A program made the translations under genes and the position numbers. Under the pieces are notes generated by a model that saw only the letters and a program-made list of their open reading frames with translations, searched no databases and was not told the origin of the DNA. Positions 43,213 to 53,717 of a stretch of 64,000 nt of DNA are shown here, piece by piece. Source of the DNA: Segniliparus sp051660745 (lineage in GTDB: Bacteria > Actinomycetota > Actinomycetes > Mycobacteriales > Mycobacteriaceae); NCBI RefSeq assembly GCF_051660745.1, contig NZ_JBOFQF010000033.1, positions 1-64,000 on the forward strand, in the 5' to 3' direction. Positions within the stretch are counted from its first letter, which is position 1; every line of letters begins with the position of its first letter.

Positions 43213-43494
43213 TTAGTCCGATCGCGCGGCCGCGTCGACCCGTGGCGCGCGCTCCTTCTGATCCGCGCGGATTCGATCCTCCAGCACAGCGAGGACGCCT
43301 TGCAACTCTTCGGGGGTTTTCTTCACATCGATCTGAGAGCCCTCGGACTGTCGGGCGAAGGTTTTCCGCCCCCGCCCCCGCCCCCGCCCCCGCCCCGCCC
43401 CGGCGGCGGCGCGCGGCGCCCGTCCTCGCGAAGCGGGCGGCCCTCTGTGCTTTGACTGGCCGCGCCCGCTGCAACAAGCAGATCGTCCCGCCAA
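43213..43494 (-). CDS. Possible small hypothetical protein
   Basis: 93 codons from a TTG. The first half is Arg/Gly-rich and partly encoded by the C-rich hexanucleotide tract (reading GRGRGRGR); the second half, SEGSQIDVKKTPEELQGVL then EDRIRADQKERAPRV, has the composition of a real charged helical protein. It ends 56 bases upstream of metQ. No ribosome site supports the TTG, so a shorter gene starting after the tract, or no gene at all, is possible. Confidence 0.3.
   Translation of the reverse strand: MAGRSACCSGRGQSKHRGPPASRGRAPRAAAGAGRGRGRGRGRKTFARQSEGSQIDVKKTPEELQGVLAVLEDRIRADQKERAPRVDAAARSD
43368..43404. repeat. C-rich hexanucleotide tract (CCCCCG)n
   Basis: About five tandem CCCCCG/CGCCCC units, then GC-rich GGCGGCGG. 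Such tracts are prone to slippage. It lies about 150 bases upstream of the DNA methyltransferase start and about 210 upstream of metQ. Confidence 0.8.
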
Positions 43495-43550
43495 CGGCGC
43501 CCGGGGACGAAATCCCGGATCTTGCCTTCGCGCGCTGTTACTGTCCCGGC

Positions 43551-44519
43551 ATGACTCTGCGCGATTTCGGGCCGAAGCCTCGGCTGCTCGACCTCTTCGC
43601 GGGTTGCGGCGGGCTGTCGCTCGGCTTCGAGGAGGCGGGTTTCGAGGTCGTGGCCGCCGTCGACAACTGGCCCGAGGCCCTCGCGGTGCACCGGCGGAAT
43701 TTCCGGCATCCGGCGATCGAGCTCGACCTCGGCGACGTGGAGCTCGCCAAGGCAGTGCTGAGCGAGTGGACCAGCGGGGTGGACGGGATCGTCGGCGGCC
43801 CGCCGTGCCAGGACTTCTCGTCGGCGGGACGGCGCGTCGAGGCGGACCGGGCAGATCTCACCGAGAAGTTCGCGGAGCTGGTCGTCGCGTTCATGCCGAG
43901 GTTCTTCGTGATGGAGAACGTCGGGCGCGCGGCGAAGTCTGCCGCGTTGCGCCGGGCGGTGGGGATTTTCGAGTCGCGGGGGTACACGGTGGACCGCGTC
44001 GTCCTCGACGCGTCGCGCTGCGGGGTGCCGCAAACCAGGAAACGGCTGTTCACCATCGGCTTCCTCGACCAGGAGGGCACGGACCGGGCGATGCGGGCGC
44101 TGGCGGAGGGCCTCGCGGCGGAGCCGATGACGCTGCGCGACTATTTCGGGAGCGCGCTGGACTTCGAGCACTACTACCGCCATCCGCGCAGCTACGCGCG
44201 TCGGGCGGTGTTCTCGGTCGACGAGCCCTCGCCGACGGTGCGGGGCGTGAACCGGCCGGTGCCCTCGGGCTACCCCGGCCATCCGGGCGACACCGCGCCG
44301 GTGGCCGCCGAGCTGCGCCCGCTCACCACGGCGGAGCGGGCCATGGTGCAGACTTTCCCCGCCGATTTCTGGTTCGGGGCGACCAAGACGGCCGCCGAGC
44401 AGATGATCGGCAACGCGGTCCCGGTGCGGCTCGCCCAGTATGTCGCCGAGGCGGTGCGGGAGGGGCTGATGAGCAGGGAAAATCCCCGTACGAGCCGCCT
44501 AGCGAGCCGTTCGGCCTGA
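43551..44519 (+). CDS. C5-cytosine DNA methyltransferase
   Basis: 322 residues. All key motifs: I LLDLFAGCGGLSLGFEEAGF, IV GGPPCQDFSSAGRR with the catalytic Cys, VI FFVMENV, VIII QTRKRLFTIGF, and X AEQMIGNAVPVRLA. The short distance between VIII and X gives a small target-recognition region. No restriction endonuclease, nicking enzyme or vsr-like gene is adjacent, so it looks solitary. The frame opens far upstream; ATG at 43551 puts motif I at the usual distance from the N-terminus. Confidence 0.93.
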   Translation: MTLRDFGPKPRLLDLFAGCGGLSLGFEEAGFEVVAAVDNWPEALAVHRRNFRHPAIELDLGDVELAKAVLSEWTSGVDGIVGGPPCQDFSSAGRRVEADRADLTEKFAELVVAFMPRFFVMENVGRAAKSAALRRAVGIFESRGYTVDRVVLDASRCGVPQTRKRLFTIGFLDQEGTDRAMRALAEGLAAEPMTLRDYFGSALDFEHYYRHPRSYARRAVFSVDEPSPTVRGVNRPVPSGYPGHPGDTAPVAAELRPLTTAERAMVQTFPADFWFGATKTAAEQMIGNAVPVRLAQYVAEAVREGLMSRENPRTSRLASRSA

Positions 44520-44631
44520 GAACCCTTTTTCGGCCACGGGACTCCAAGGAGGGCCCGTTACGCGACTCACGGCGGTGCGAGGTGGCAGTGCGCATGGTTT
44601 CTGGGGCCCTTAGGGGTACTATAGAGAGATA

Positions 44632-46653
44632 ATGAGCGAGAAGAAGAACGCCGACAAGTCCTCGTACGGGGCGAGCTCCATCACCATTCTTGAGGGGCTC
44701 GAAGCCGTCCGCAAGCGTCCGGGCATGTACATCGGCTCCACCGGCGAGCGCGGTCTGCACCACCTTGTCCAGGAGGTCGTGGACAACTCGGTGGACGAGG
44801 CCATGGCCGGGTACGCGACCCGCGTCGACGTCACCCTGCTGGCCGACGGCGGGATCGAGGTCATCGACGACGGCCGGGGCATCCCGGTCGCGCCGCACGC
44901 CTCCGGCCCGCCGACGGTGGAGGTCGTCCTCACCGTGCTGCACGCGGGCGGCAAGTTCGACTCCGACTCGTACGCGGTCTCCGGCGGCCTGCACGGCGTC
45001 GGCATCTCCGTCGTCAACGCGCTCTCGTACAAGCTCGAAGTCGAGATCGACGTGGACGGGCACCACTGGACCCAGACGTACGACAACGCCAAGCCCGGGC
45101 CTCTGGTGAAGGGCAGCCCGGTCAAGCGCACCGGCACGACGGTCCGGTTCTGGGCGGACCCGAAGATCTTCGAGACCACCCGCTACGACTTCGACACGAT
45201 CGCCCGGCGGCTGCAGGAGATGGCCTTCCTCAACAAGGGCCTGATCATCACCCTCACCGACCTGCGCGTCGGGGTGGTCGACGCGGCGGAGGACGGCGAG
45301 GACGTCGACACCGCCGAGCTGGCGCGCTCCGAGGAGGAGGCCCAGTCCAAAGAGCCTGCGGTCAAGCGCCGCGAGTACCACTACCCCGGCGGGCTGCACG
45401 ACTACGTCGCGCACATCAACCGCACCAAGACCCCGATCCACACCTCGATCGTCAGCTTCGAGGGCAAGGGCGAGGGCCACGAGGTGGAGATCGCGATGCA
45501 GTGGAACTCGGGCTACACCGAGTCGGTCTACACCTTCGCGAACACGATCAACACGCATGAGGGCGGCACCCACGAAGAGGGGTTCCGGTCCTCGTTGACC
45601 TCGACGGTCAACAAATACGCCCGTGACAAGAAGCTCTTGAAAGAGAAGGACAAGAACCTCGAGGGCGGCGACGTGCGCGAGGGCCTCTCGGCGGTCATCT
45701 CGGTCAAGCTCGGCGAGCCGCAGTTCGAGGGCCAGACCAAGACCAAGCTCGGCAACACCGAGATCCGCTCGTTCGTGCAGAAGGTCTGCAACGAGGAGCT
45801 GACCCACTGGTTCGAGGCCAACCCGGCCGAGGCGAAGCTCATCGTCACCAAGGCCCAGCAGGCCTACCTCGCCCGCGAGGCGGCCCGCAGCGCCCGTGAG
45901 ACGGTGCGCCGCAAGACCGCGACCGACATCGGCGGCCTGCCCGGCAAGCTCGCCGACTGCCGCTCGAAGGACCCCAGCAAGTCCGAGGTCTACATCGTGG
46001 AGGGCGACTCCGCGGGCGGCTCGGCCAAGAGCGGGCGCAACTCGGAGTTCCAGGCCATCCTGCCGATCCGGGGCAAGATCATCAACGTCGAGAAGGCGCG
46101 GATCGACCGGGTGCTCAAGAACACCGAGGTCCAGTCGATCATCACCGCCTTCGGCACGGGCATCCACGACGAGTTCGACCTCGCGAAGCTGCGCTACCAC
46201 AAGATCGTGCTCATGGCCGACGCGGACGTGGACGGCCAGCACATCTCGACGCTGCTCCTGACGCTGCTCTTCCGGTTCATGCGCCCGCTCGTGGAGCACG
46301 GCCACGTCTACCTCGCCGCCCCGCCGCTCTACAAGCTCAAGTGGCAGCGCACGGAGCCGGAGTACGCCTACTCCGACCGCGAGCGCGACGCGCTGATCGA
46401 GGCAGGGCTCGCAGGCGGGAAGAAGATCAACAAAGACGACGGCGTGCAGCGCTACAAGGGTCTTGGCGAGATGAACGCCAAAGAGCTCTGGGAGACCACC
46501 ATGGACCCGGACACCCGGACCTTGCGCCTGGTCACGATGGACGACGCGGCTGCCGCCGACGAGATTTTCTCGATCCTCATGGGCGAGGACGTGCCCGCGC
46601 GAAGAGGGTTCATCGCGCGCAACGCCAAAGACGTTCGCTTCCTCGACGTCTGA
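44632..46653 (+). CDS. gyrB: DNA gyrase subunit B
   Basis: 673 residues. GHKL ATPase domain (RKRPGMYIGSTGERGLHHL, VDNSVDEAMAGY, GGLHGVGISVVNALS), transducer, and TOPRIM with VEGDSAGGSAKSGR and LMADADVDGQHI; the end has GEDVPARRGFI. Subunit B supplies ATP hydrolysis for negative supercoiling. AGAGAGATA precedes the ATG, and a TACTAT -10-like hexamer lies 10 bases before the start region. gyrA follows after 31 bases. Confidence 0.97.
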   Translation: MSEKKNADKSSYGASSITILEGLEAVRKRPGMYIGSTGERGLHHLVQEVVDNSVDEAMAGYATRVDVTLLADGGIEVIDDGRGIPVAPHASGPPTVEVVLTVLHAGGKFDSDSYAVSGGLHGVGISVVNALSYKLEVEIDVDGHHWTQTYDNAKPGPLVKGSPVKRTGTTVRFWADPKIFETTRYDFDTIARRLQEMAFLNKGLIITLTDLRVGVVDAAEDGEDVDTAELARSEEEAQSKEPAVKRREYHYPGGLHDYVAHINRTKTPIHTSIVSFEGKGEGHEVEIAMQWNSGYTESVYTFANTINTHEGGTHEEGFRSSLTSTVNKYARDKKLLKEKDKNLEGGDVREGLSAVISVKLGEPQFEGQTKTKLGNTEIRSFVQKVCNEELTHWFEANPAEAKLIVTKAQQAYLAREAARSARETVRRKTATDIGGLPGKLADCRSKDPSKSEVYIVEGDSAGGSAKSGRNSEFQAILPIRGKIINVEKARIDRVLKNTEVQSIITAFGTGIHDEFDLAKLRYHKIVLMADADVDGQHISTLLLTLLFRFMRPLVEHGHVYLAAPPLYKLKWQRTEPEYAYSDRERDALIEAGLAGGKKINKDDGVQRYKGLGEMNAKELWETTMDPDTRTLRLVTMDDAAAADEIFSILMGEDVPARRGFIARNAKDVRFLDV

Positions 46654-46684
46654 TCTCGCCGACTTCCCCTAGGAGCTTTACCCG

Positions 46685-49165
<2,481 letters not shown>

Positions 49166-49189
49166 ATTGTTTGATAGGGTCAACATTCC

Positions 49190-49780
49190 ATGAGCAACCC
49201 GAACCCGCCGGAGCCCGCGACCACGGCGCTCCCGAAGATCACCGCTCCGGCGCGCAAACCGACGGAACGGATTTCCCTGGCAGCGGATTCGGTGTCGGCG
49301 GTGACCGCCCGGCTCGCCGACGCGAGGCGGCCCAGCTCCGCGGCTGGCGCCCCGAAGCCCGTCGTGTCCCCTGCGGTCGCCGAGAAGCCGAAGGCTGCCG
49401 CGGTCCGGACGCAGCCGAGCGGTCCTTTGCGGGCCCAGGTGCAGGTGCGCTGGGTGGACCCGTGGACGGTTCTGAAGGTCACCGGCGCCGTCATGGTCGT
49501 GCTGTTCGTCGCATGGATGATCGGCGTCGCGGTCCTCTACGCGCTGCTTGAGGCGATCGGCGTGATGGGGAAGATCAACTCCGGCCTCGGCGACTTCTCC
49601 AGCGGCGCGGACCAAAGCGCCGACATCGTCAGCGCGGGCATGGTCTTCGGCTTCTCCGCGCTGATCGGCGTCGTCAACGTCGTGCTGGTCACCGCGTTGG
49701 CGACGGTTGCGGCGTTCATCTTCAACCTCTGCGTCGACCTCATCGGCGGCGTCGAGATCACCCTCGCCGACCCCGAGTAG
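49190..49780 (+). CDS. DUF3566 membrane protein
   Basis: 196 residues. A Pro/Ala-rich cytoplasmic part of about 85 residues, then VQVRWVDPWTVLKVTGAVMVV into a first helix (about 92-122) and a second helix (about 158-185), ending near the DUF3566 signature. It corresponds by position to M. tuberculosis Rv0007, between gyrA and ileT. Function unknown. Confidence 0.9.
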   Translation: MSNPNPPEPATTALPKITAPARKPTERISLAADSVSAVTARLADARRPSSAAGAPKPVVSPAVAEKPKAAAVRTQPSGPLRAQVQVRWVDPWTVLKVTGAVMVVLFVAWMIGVAVLYALLEAIGVMGKINSGLGDFSSGADQSADIVSAGMVFGFSALIGVVNVVLVTALATVAAFIFNLCVDLIGGVEITLADPE

Positions 49781-49862
49781 GGCTGCGCTTCCGCTGGTCA
49801 GAAGTGAATTGTGGAAACACGGGCGGATACGGTAAAGTGTCACGGTCGCCAAGGCGGCATTC

Positions 49863-49936
49863 GGGCCTATAGCTCAGGTGGTTAGAGCGCTTCGCTGATA
49901 ACGAAGAGGTCCCTGGTTCAAGTCCAGGTAGGCCCA
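49863..49936 (+). tRNA. tRNA-Ile (GAT)
   Basis: 74 bases. Acceptor GGGCCTA / TAGGCCC, anticodon arm CTTCG-CTGATAA-CGAAG, T-arm CTGGTTCAAGTCCAG. A small hairpin GCTGAT-AAA-ATCAGC (49947-49961) follows but lacks a T run. Confidence 0.97.
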
Positions 49937-50053
49937 CGCATTTTCTGCTGATAAAATCAGCTGTCTCAAGGGGCGACGGCACTGTTGGGAGTGCCGACAA
50001 GCTCTGTGCAAGGCGGAGTTTGTCGGTTCGACTGCTAAGCTGGGCACGCTCAA

Positions 50054-50126
50054 GGGGCCATGGCGCAATTGGTAGCGCAGCGCTTTTGCAAGGCGAAGGT
50101 TGTCGGTTCGAGTCCGATTGGCTCCA
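50054..50126 (+). tRNA. tRNA-Ala (TGC)
   Basis: 73 bases. Acceptor GGGGCCA / TGGCTCC with one G-U pair, D-arm GCGC-GCGC, anticodon loop TTTGCAA (TGC), T-arm with GGTTCGAGTCC. The top anticodon-stem pair is a G-A mismatch. It follows tRNA-Ile as in mycobacteria. Confidence 0.94.
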
Positions 50127-50144
50127 CAAAAACCCTGTCCGCCC

Positions 50145-50214
50145 AGCGCTCTCACACGGCACAGCGCTCTCGCACGGCACAGGGCCCCCACCGGTTCGAG
50201 TCCGACCAGCCCTG
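50145..50214 (+). repeat. 18-bp tandem repeat and tRNA T-arm remnant
   Basis: Two 18-base units (AGCGCTCTC-CACGGCAC, one base different) at 50145-50162 and 50163-50180, then 50191-50206 with CGGTTCGAGTCCGA, identical over 14 bases to the T-arm of the tRNA-Ala gene just upstream, and followed by an acceptor-like GCCC. This looks like the 3' remnant of a tRNA gene or an old attachment site. Confidence 0.5.
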
Positions 50215-50263
50215 CAACCTCGTATGCGATGTGGGCCACACTCCTTGTCGATCTCCGGCTAAT

Positions 50264-51073
50264 ATGGCTGTTATGGAGTTGGCGCGGACGATTCGAGGCA
50301 GCGGCCCAACGCTTGTGCTGGTCCATGGGATCGTGCACCAGCAGCACGCGTGGGACGCCGTGGTGGACGAGCTCGCGCGCTCGTGCCGGGTCGTCACAGT
50401 GGATCTGCCGGGACACGGGCTCTCGCCGCAGCTCCCGGACGACACGGGCGACAACGTGTTCATGTGGCTCGCCGACGAGGTCGAGCGTTTCGTGCGTGAG
50501 GTCGCCCCCGAAGACGGCGCGGTCCACATCGCGGGCAACTCGCTGGGCGGCGGTCTGGCTTTGGAGATGGCGGCCAGGGGCGCCGTGCGTTCGGCGGTCG
50601 GGATCGCCCCCGCCGGTTTCTTCGTCGGCGAGTGGGATATCCGGCGCACGCTGGCGGCCTTCCGCGTGCTGCGGTTCGCGGCCCGCCGGTTGGAGCCGTT
50701 CGCGGACCGGCTCATGGGCAATGTCGTGATCCGGTCGATCGCGAACTTCGCGTTCTACGCCAAGCCCTGGCGGGTGCCGCCCGCTCAGGCTGCGGCGGAT
50801 GTGCGCAGCATCGCGCGCAACGAGCTCTTGGACCGGGTCGCAGGCGAGATGGCCTTCACCCAGCCGGTGCGCGAGGACGTCCCGGTGCGCGTGCTGTGGT
50901 GCAGGCGCGATTTCATGCTGCCGTGGTACCAGGCGAAGCAGGTGCGGAGCGTCTTTCCCCATGCCGTCGTCACGATGGCCCCGGGGCTCGGCCACGTCCC
51001 CATGGCCGACGACCCGGCGCTCGTGGCGCGAACGCTTCTCGACCAGGTGGAGCTGGCGGGCGTCCGTCTGTGA
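50264..51073 (+). CDS. Alpha/beta hydrolase
   Basis: 269 residues. LVLVHGIVHQQHAWD is the oxyanion-hole segment, VDLPGHGLS follows, the nucleophile elbow is AGNSLGGGLALEMA, the acid is in LWCRRDFMLP and the His in PGLGHVPMAD. All three catalytic elements are present. No ribosome site is seen before ATG 50264 or 50273. The substrate is unknown. Confidence 0.87.
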   Translation: MAVMELARTIRGSGPTLVLVHGIVHQQHAWDAVVDELARSCRVVTVDLPGHGLSPQLPDDTGDNVFMWLADEVERFVREVAPEDGAVHIAGNSLGGGLALEMAARGAVRSAVGIAPAGFFVGEWDIRRTLAAFRVLRFAARRLEPFADRLMGNVVIRSIANFAFYAKPWRVPPAQAAADVRSIARNELLDRVAGEMAFTQPVREDVPVRVLWCRRDFMLPWYQAKQVRSVFPHAVVTMAPGLGHVPMADDPALVARTLLDQVELAGVRL

Positions 51074-51145
51074 AGCGTCGTCGCGGAGATGGAATCATCC
51101 CGCTGAAAACGGAATATGCGGGCGCCGCCGCCTGTTGCAGCAGTT

Positions 51146-51571
51146 ATGCCTTTTGATATACCCGAATCGGTCCGAGCGGTGCTCGCCAAGTCCCCGTACT
51201 CCCATCTCGTGACTCTCAATGCGGACGGCAGCCCGCAAGTCTCGCTGGTCAATCCGATCCTGCGGGGGAACGAGATCCTGATCGCCCATCTTGCGGAGCA
51301 CCAGAAGGTGCGGAATATCCGCAGGGACGGCCGGGTCTCCCTATCGATCGAGCCGGGCACGAGCCGGGACGGCTGGCGGGAGTACGTCGTCCTTCACGGC
51401 AAGGCTCGCATCACCGAGGGCGGCGCGGCCGATGTGGTGAACGAGGCGGTCAGGGCCGCCACTGGCGACTCGGGCGCGGTGTTCACCGACGCAGGCCCCG
51501 AGGCGGGCTTCGTCACTCATATCGAGGTGGAGAAGGTCGTCGGTGTTGGCCCCTGGGGCGGGAGCCATTGA
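51146..51571 (+). CDS. PNPOx-like, F420/flavin-binding protein
   Basis: 141 residues of the split-barrel pyridoxamine-phosphate-oxidase fold: SPYSHLVTLNADGSPQVSLV, then VRNIRRDGRVSLSIE and YVVLHGKARITEGG. Mycolata have many such proteins that bind F420 or FMN. No cofactor can be assigned from the sequence. It starts 73 bases after the hydrolase. Confidence 0.85.
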   Translation: MPFDIPESVRAVLAKSPYSHLVTLNADGSPQVSLVNPILRGNEILIAHLAEHQKVRNIRRDGRVSLSIEPGTSRDGWREYVVLHGKARITEGGAADVVNEAVRAATGDSGAVFTDAGPEAGFVTHIEVEKVVGVGPWGGSH

Positions 51572-51669
51572 TCGGGGCGATCCGAATTCCGGAATAATTG
51601 TTCGGGCACGAAGGTTCCCTCATGCACGCGAACATCTCGCCGAGATTTGGATTTCAGAAGGAGCAGGCC

Positions 51670-52317
51670 ATGGCAAAAGTTGTTGTGTTCGGCGCGACCG
51701 GCTACGCGGGCGGCCATATTGTGGACGAGCTCTTGGGCCGGGGGCATGAGGTCACGGGCGTCGCGCGCCTCGTCGACAAGATCCAACTCCGGGACCGGCT
51801 CGCGGCGGCGCAGGGCAGCGCCTTGGACGAGCGGTTCGTCGCCGAGACCGTCGCCGGGGCCGATGTGGTCGTGAGCGCGTTGCCGACTGCCGCGCCGGGC
51901 TCTGGGCCCGAGCTCGCCGAGTCGTTGGCGGTGCTGCTGAAGGCCGCGGAGCAGGGCGGGGCCCGGCTCGGCGTGGTCGGCGGCGCGGGCAGCCTCCGGG
52001 TGGCCCCGGGCGGCCCGACGCTGCTGGACGGGGACTTCCCGGAGGAGGTGCGGCCGATAGCGGAGGAGCACGGGCGAGCCCTCGACTTCCTCCAGGCGGC
52101 GCAGACGGGCGCCGATTGGTTCTACCTGAGCCCGGCCGCGAACTTCGGGTCGTGGACCCCGGGGGAGCGCACGGGAGCCTTCCGCCTCGGCGACGACGTG
52201 CTGTTGGTCGACGAGACGGGCGAGTCCAGGATCTCCGGGGCGGACTACGCGATCGCCTTCGTGGACGAGATCGAGCGGCCCGCGCACCACAAGGCGCGGT
52301 TCACGGTCGGGTACTAG
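51670..52317 (+). CDS. NAD(P)-binding Rossmann-fold reductase
   Basis: 215 residues. KVVVFGATGYAGGHIVDELL is the dinucleotide-binding loop (GATGYAG), with VVSALPTAAPGSG and VGGAGSLRVAPGG as later strands. The pattern is that of atypical SDR or YwnB-like NAD(P)H-binding proteins. AAGGAG lies 9 bases before the ATG; the frame opens earlier at 51598. The lack of an YxxxK motif agrees with an atypical SDR. Confidence 0.86.
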   Translation: MAKVVVFGATGYAGGHIVDELLGRGHEVTGVARLVDKIQLRDRLAAAQGSALDERFVAETVAGADVVVSALPTAAPGSGPELAESLAVLLKAAEQGGARLGVVGGAGSLRVAPGGPTLLDGDFPEEVRPIAEEHGRALDFLQAAQTGADWFYLSPAANFGSWTPGERTGAFRLGDDVLLVDETGESRISGADYAIAFVDEIERPAHHKARFTVGY

Positions 52318-52341
52318 CTCGGGCACGCGCCTGGCGCGGCG

Positions 52342-53655
52342 TCAGGCCACTGCTGGGGTGCGCCACTGCGCGTGGTGCACCGGGCAGCCCTTTTGGGCGC
52401 CGTCGCAGACGTCGCAGGGCTCGCCCTCGACCAGGCCGGTCGCTTGGCATTCCACGCAGTCCTCCAGCTGGCGTTCGCATTTCGCGCAGGTCGCGCCCGC
52501 CGGGGCGATCTGCGAGGGGATGGCTTCGGGCGGCGCGGCGCTGTTCGCGGGGGCGGGCTTGGCGGGCCGGGCGGCCCTGGCCTCGGCCAGGGCGCGGCGG
52601 GCCGATTCGAGCGTGATGTCGTCGGGGTTGACGCCCTCGCGCTCGAAGGCCTGCGCGGCGAACGGCATATAGCGGAACCGGAGCGGCAGATGCAGCCGTT
52701 GGCTGAGCGTCCGCATGACTCGCAAGAGTTTCAGGAAGCGGCGGTAGCGGCGCTGGTCCTTGGCCGTCCAGTACTCGGTCAGCCGCAGCCGCTCCAGCAG
52801 TTCCGGCTCCAGGTGGCCCATGCTGCTCAACCGCAGCCCGGCCGCGATGGCGGGCGCGGCAAGCCGCACGTACTTGCGCACCTTGGGCGGGGCCGCGCGG
52901 ATCATATAGTCGGCGGTCTTCGCCGAGCCCGCCGTGTACTGGGCGATGCCCATGTCGATCAGCTGGTTCGCCTTCACGTCGGCGAAGTAGGCCTCGAAGT
53001 CCGCATATGTCTTGGGCTGGGCCCGGTCGTCCACCCCGTAGAGGGAGAACCAGAACTTGCTCTCCTCGAAGATCTGCTCCTTCTCCTCCCAGGAGAGGTC
53101 GATCACCCCGAGCTCGCCTGCCCGGTAGATCGCCTCGAAGAAGGTGACGTGCGCCCAGTAGAAGGTCTCGGCGTCGATGGCGTGGTAACGGCGGCCGTTG
53201 GGCATCTCCCCCTTGATGGACTTGTGGAAGTTGCGGACCTGGATCCCGTAGGTCGTGGCCTCCTCGGGGGTGGCGTAGACGACGCCGCTGATCGCCTTCA
53301 GGCTGTTGGCGGCGCGCTCGCGCAACGACCGGAAGTCGCCTTTGGCCACGAGCACGGAGTGGTCGGAGACGCCCTGCCCGAGTTGGGGCCACATGTTCTC
53401 CATGATGGGCAGGCGCTGCCCCACCGCGCCGAGGACGAACGGGTCGCCCATGTACTTCCACAGCAGGGAGTGCGGCGGCACCGTGTGCTGGGCGCGGTCT
53501 TTCGGGCGCAGGCTGTCGTCGTTCGGGCGGTCCGGGATCCGGGTCCCCGCGTGGTACTTGTTGTTCCCGACCTTCACGTCGGCGACGACCAGGTCCGAGT
53601 CGGCGAGGCCGGGGCAGGCGTGCTGCGCGTCGGGGTTCACGGAGATGTCGGTCAT
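52342..53655 (-). CDS. MpaB/DUF2236 oxygenase-like protein with Cys-rich tail
   Basis: 437 residues. The core (HSLLWKYMGDPFVLG, RNFHKSIKGEMPNGRRYHAID, ETFYWAHVTFFEAIYRAG, LRLTEYWTAKDQRRYRRFLKLL) matches the DUF2236 family of heme-linked oxygenases related to latex-clearing protein and MpaB. The last about 50 residues carry CAKCERQLEDCVEC and CDVCDGAQKGCPVH, eight or more Cys plus His, like a zinc ribbon, after an Ala/Pro linker. Such a tail is not usual for the family. It is divergent from the FUSC-like gene. Confidence 0.85.
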   Translation of the reverse strand: MTDISVNPDAQHACPGLADSDLVVADVKVGNNKYHAGTRIPDRPNDDSLRPKDRAQHTVPPHSLLWKYMGDPFVLGAVGQRLPIMENMWPQLGQGVSDHSVLVAKGDFRSLRERAANSLKAISGVVYATPEEATTYGIQVRNFHKSIKGEMPNGRRYHAIDAETFYWAHVTFFEAIYRAGELGVIDLSWEEKEQIFEESKFWFSLYGVDDRAQPKTYADFEAYFADVKANQLIDMGIAQYTAGSAKTADYMIRAAPPKVRKYVRLAAPAIAAGLRLSSMGHLEPELLERLRLTEYWTAKDQRRYRRFLKLLRVMRTLSQRLHLPLRFRYMPFAAQAFEREGVNPDDITLESARRALAEARAARPAKPAPANSAAPPEAIPSQIAPAGATCAKCERQLEDCVECQATGLVEGEPCDVCDGAQKGCPVHHAQWRTPAVA

Positions 53656-53717
53656 AACAGCCCTTCCATCGGTGTTGTCTACATCATAAGAAACAAAGCT
53701 ATGAGTTTGTATCGTAT

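Larger units (their letters stand above)
43157..43550. other. metQ-methyltransferase divergent intergenic region
   Basis: 394 bases between divergent genes. It holds the C-rich hexanucleotide tract and one possible small minus-strand ORF. I looked for a SAM riboswitch ahead of metQ and did not find its conserved core. The promoters of both flanking genes should be here. Confidence 0.5.

Noticed and set aside
43157..43300. SAM riboswitch upstream of metQ
   Set aside because: I looked for the conserved SAM-I, SAM-II and SAM-IV core sequences on the minus strand and found no convincing match. A covariance-model search (Infernal) would settle it.
43551..44519. Restriction-modification system around the C5 methyltransferase
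   Set aside because: The neighbouring small frame (43213-43494) has no nuclease motif, and gyrB follows. No endonuclease candidate was found within the window.
50145..50180. CRISPR-like two-unit repeat
   Set aside because: Only two 18-base units with no spacer; a simple tandem duplication.
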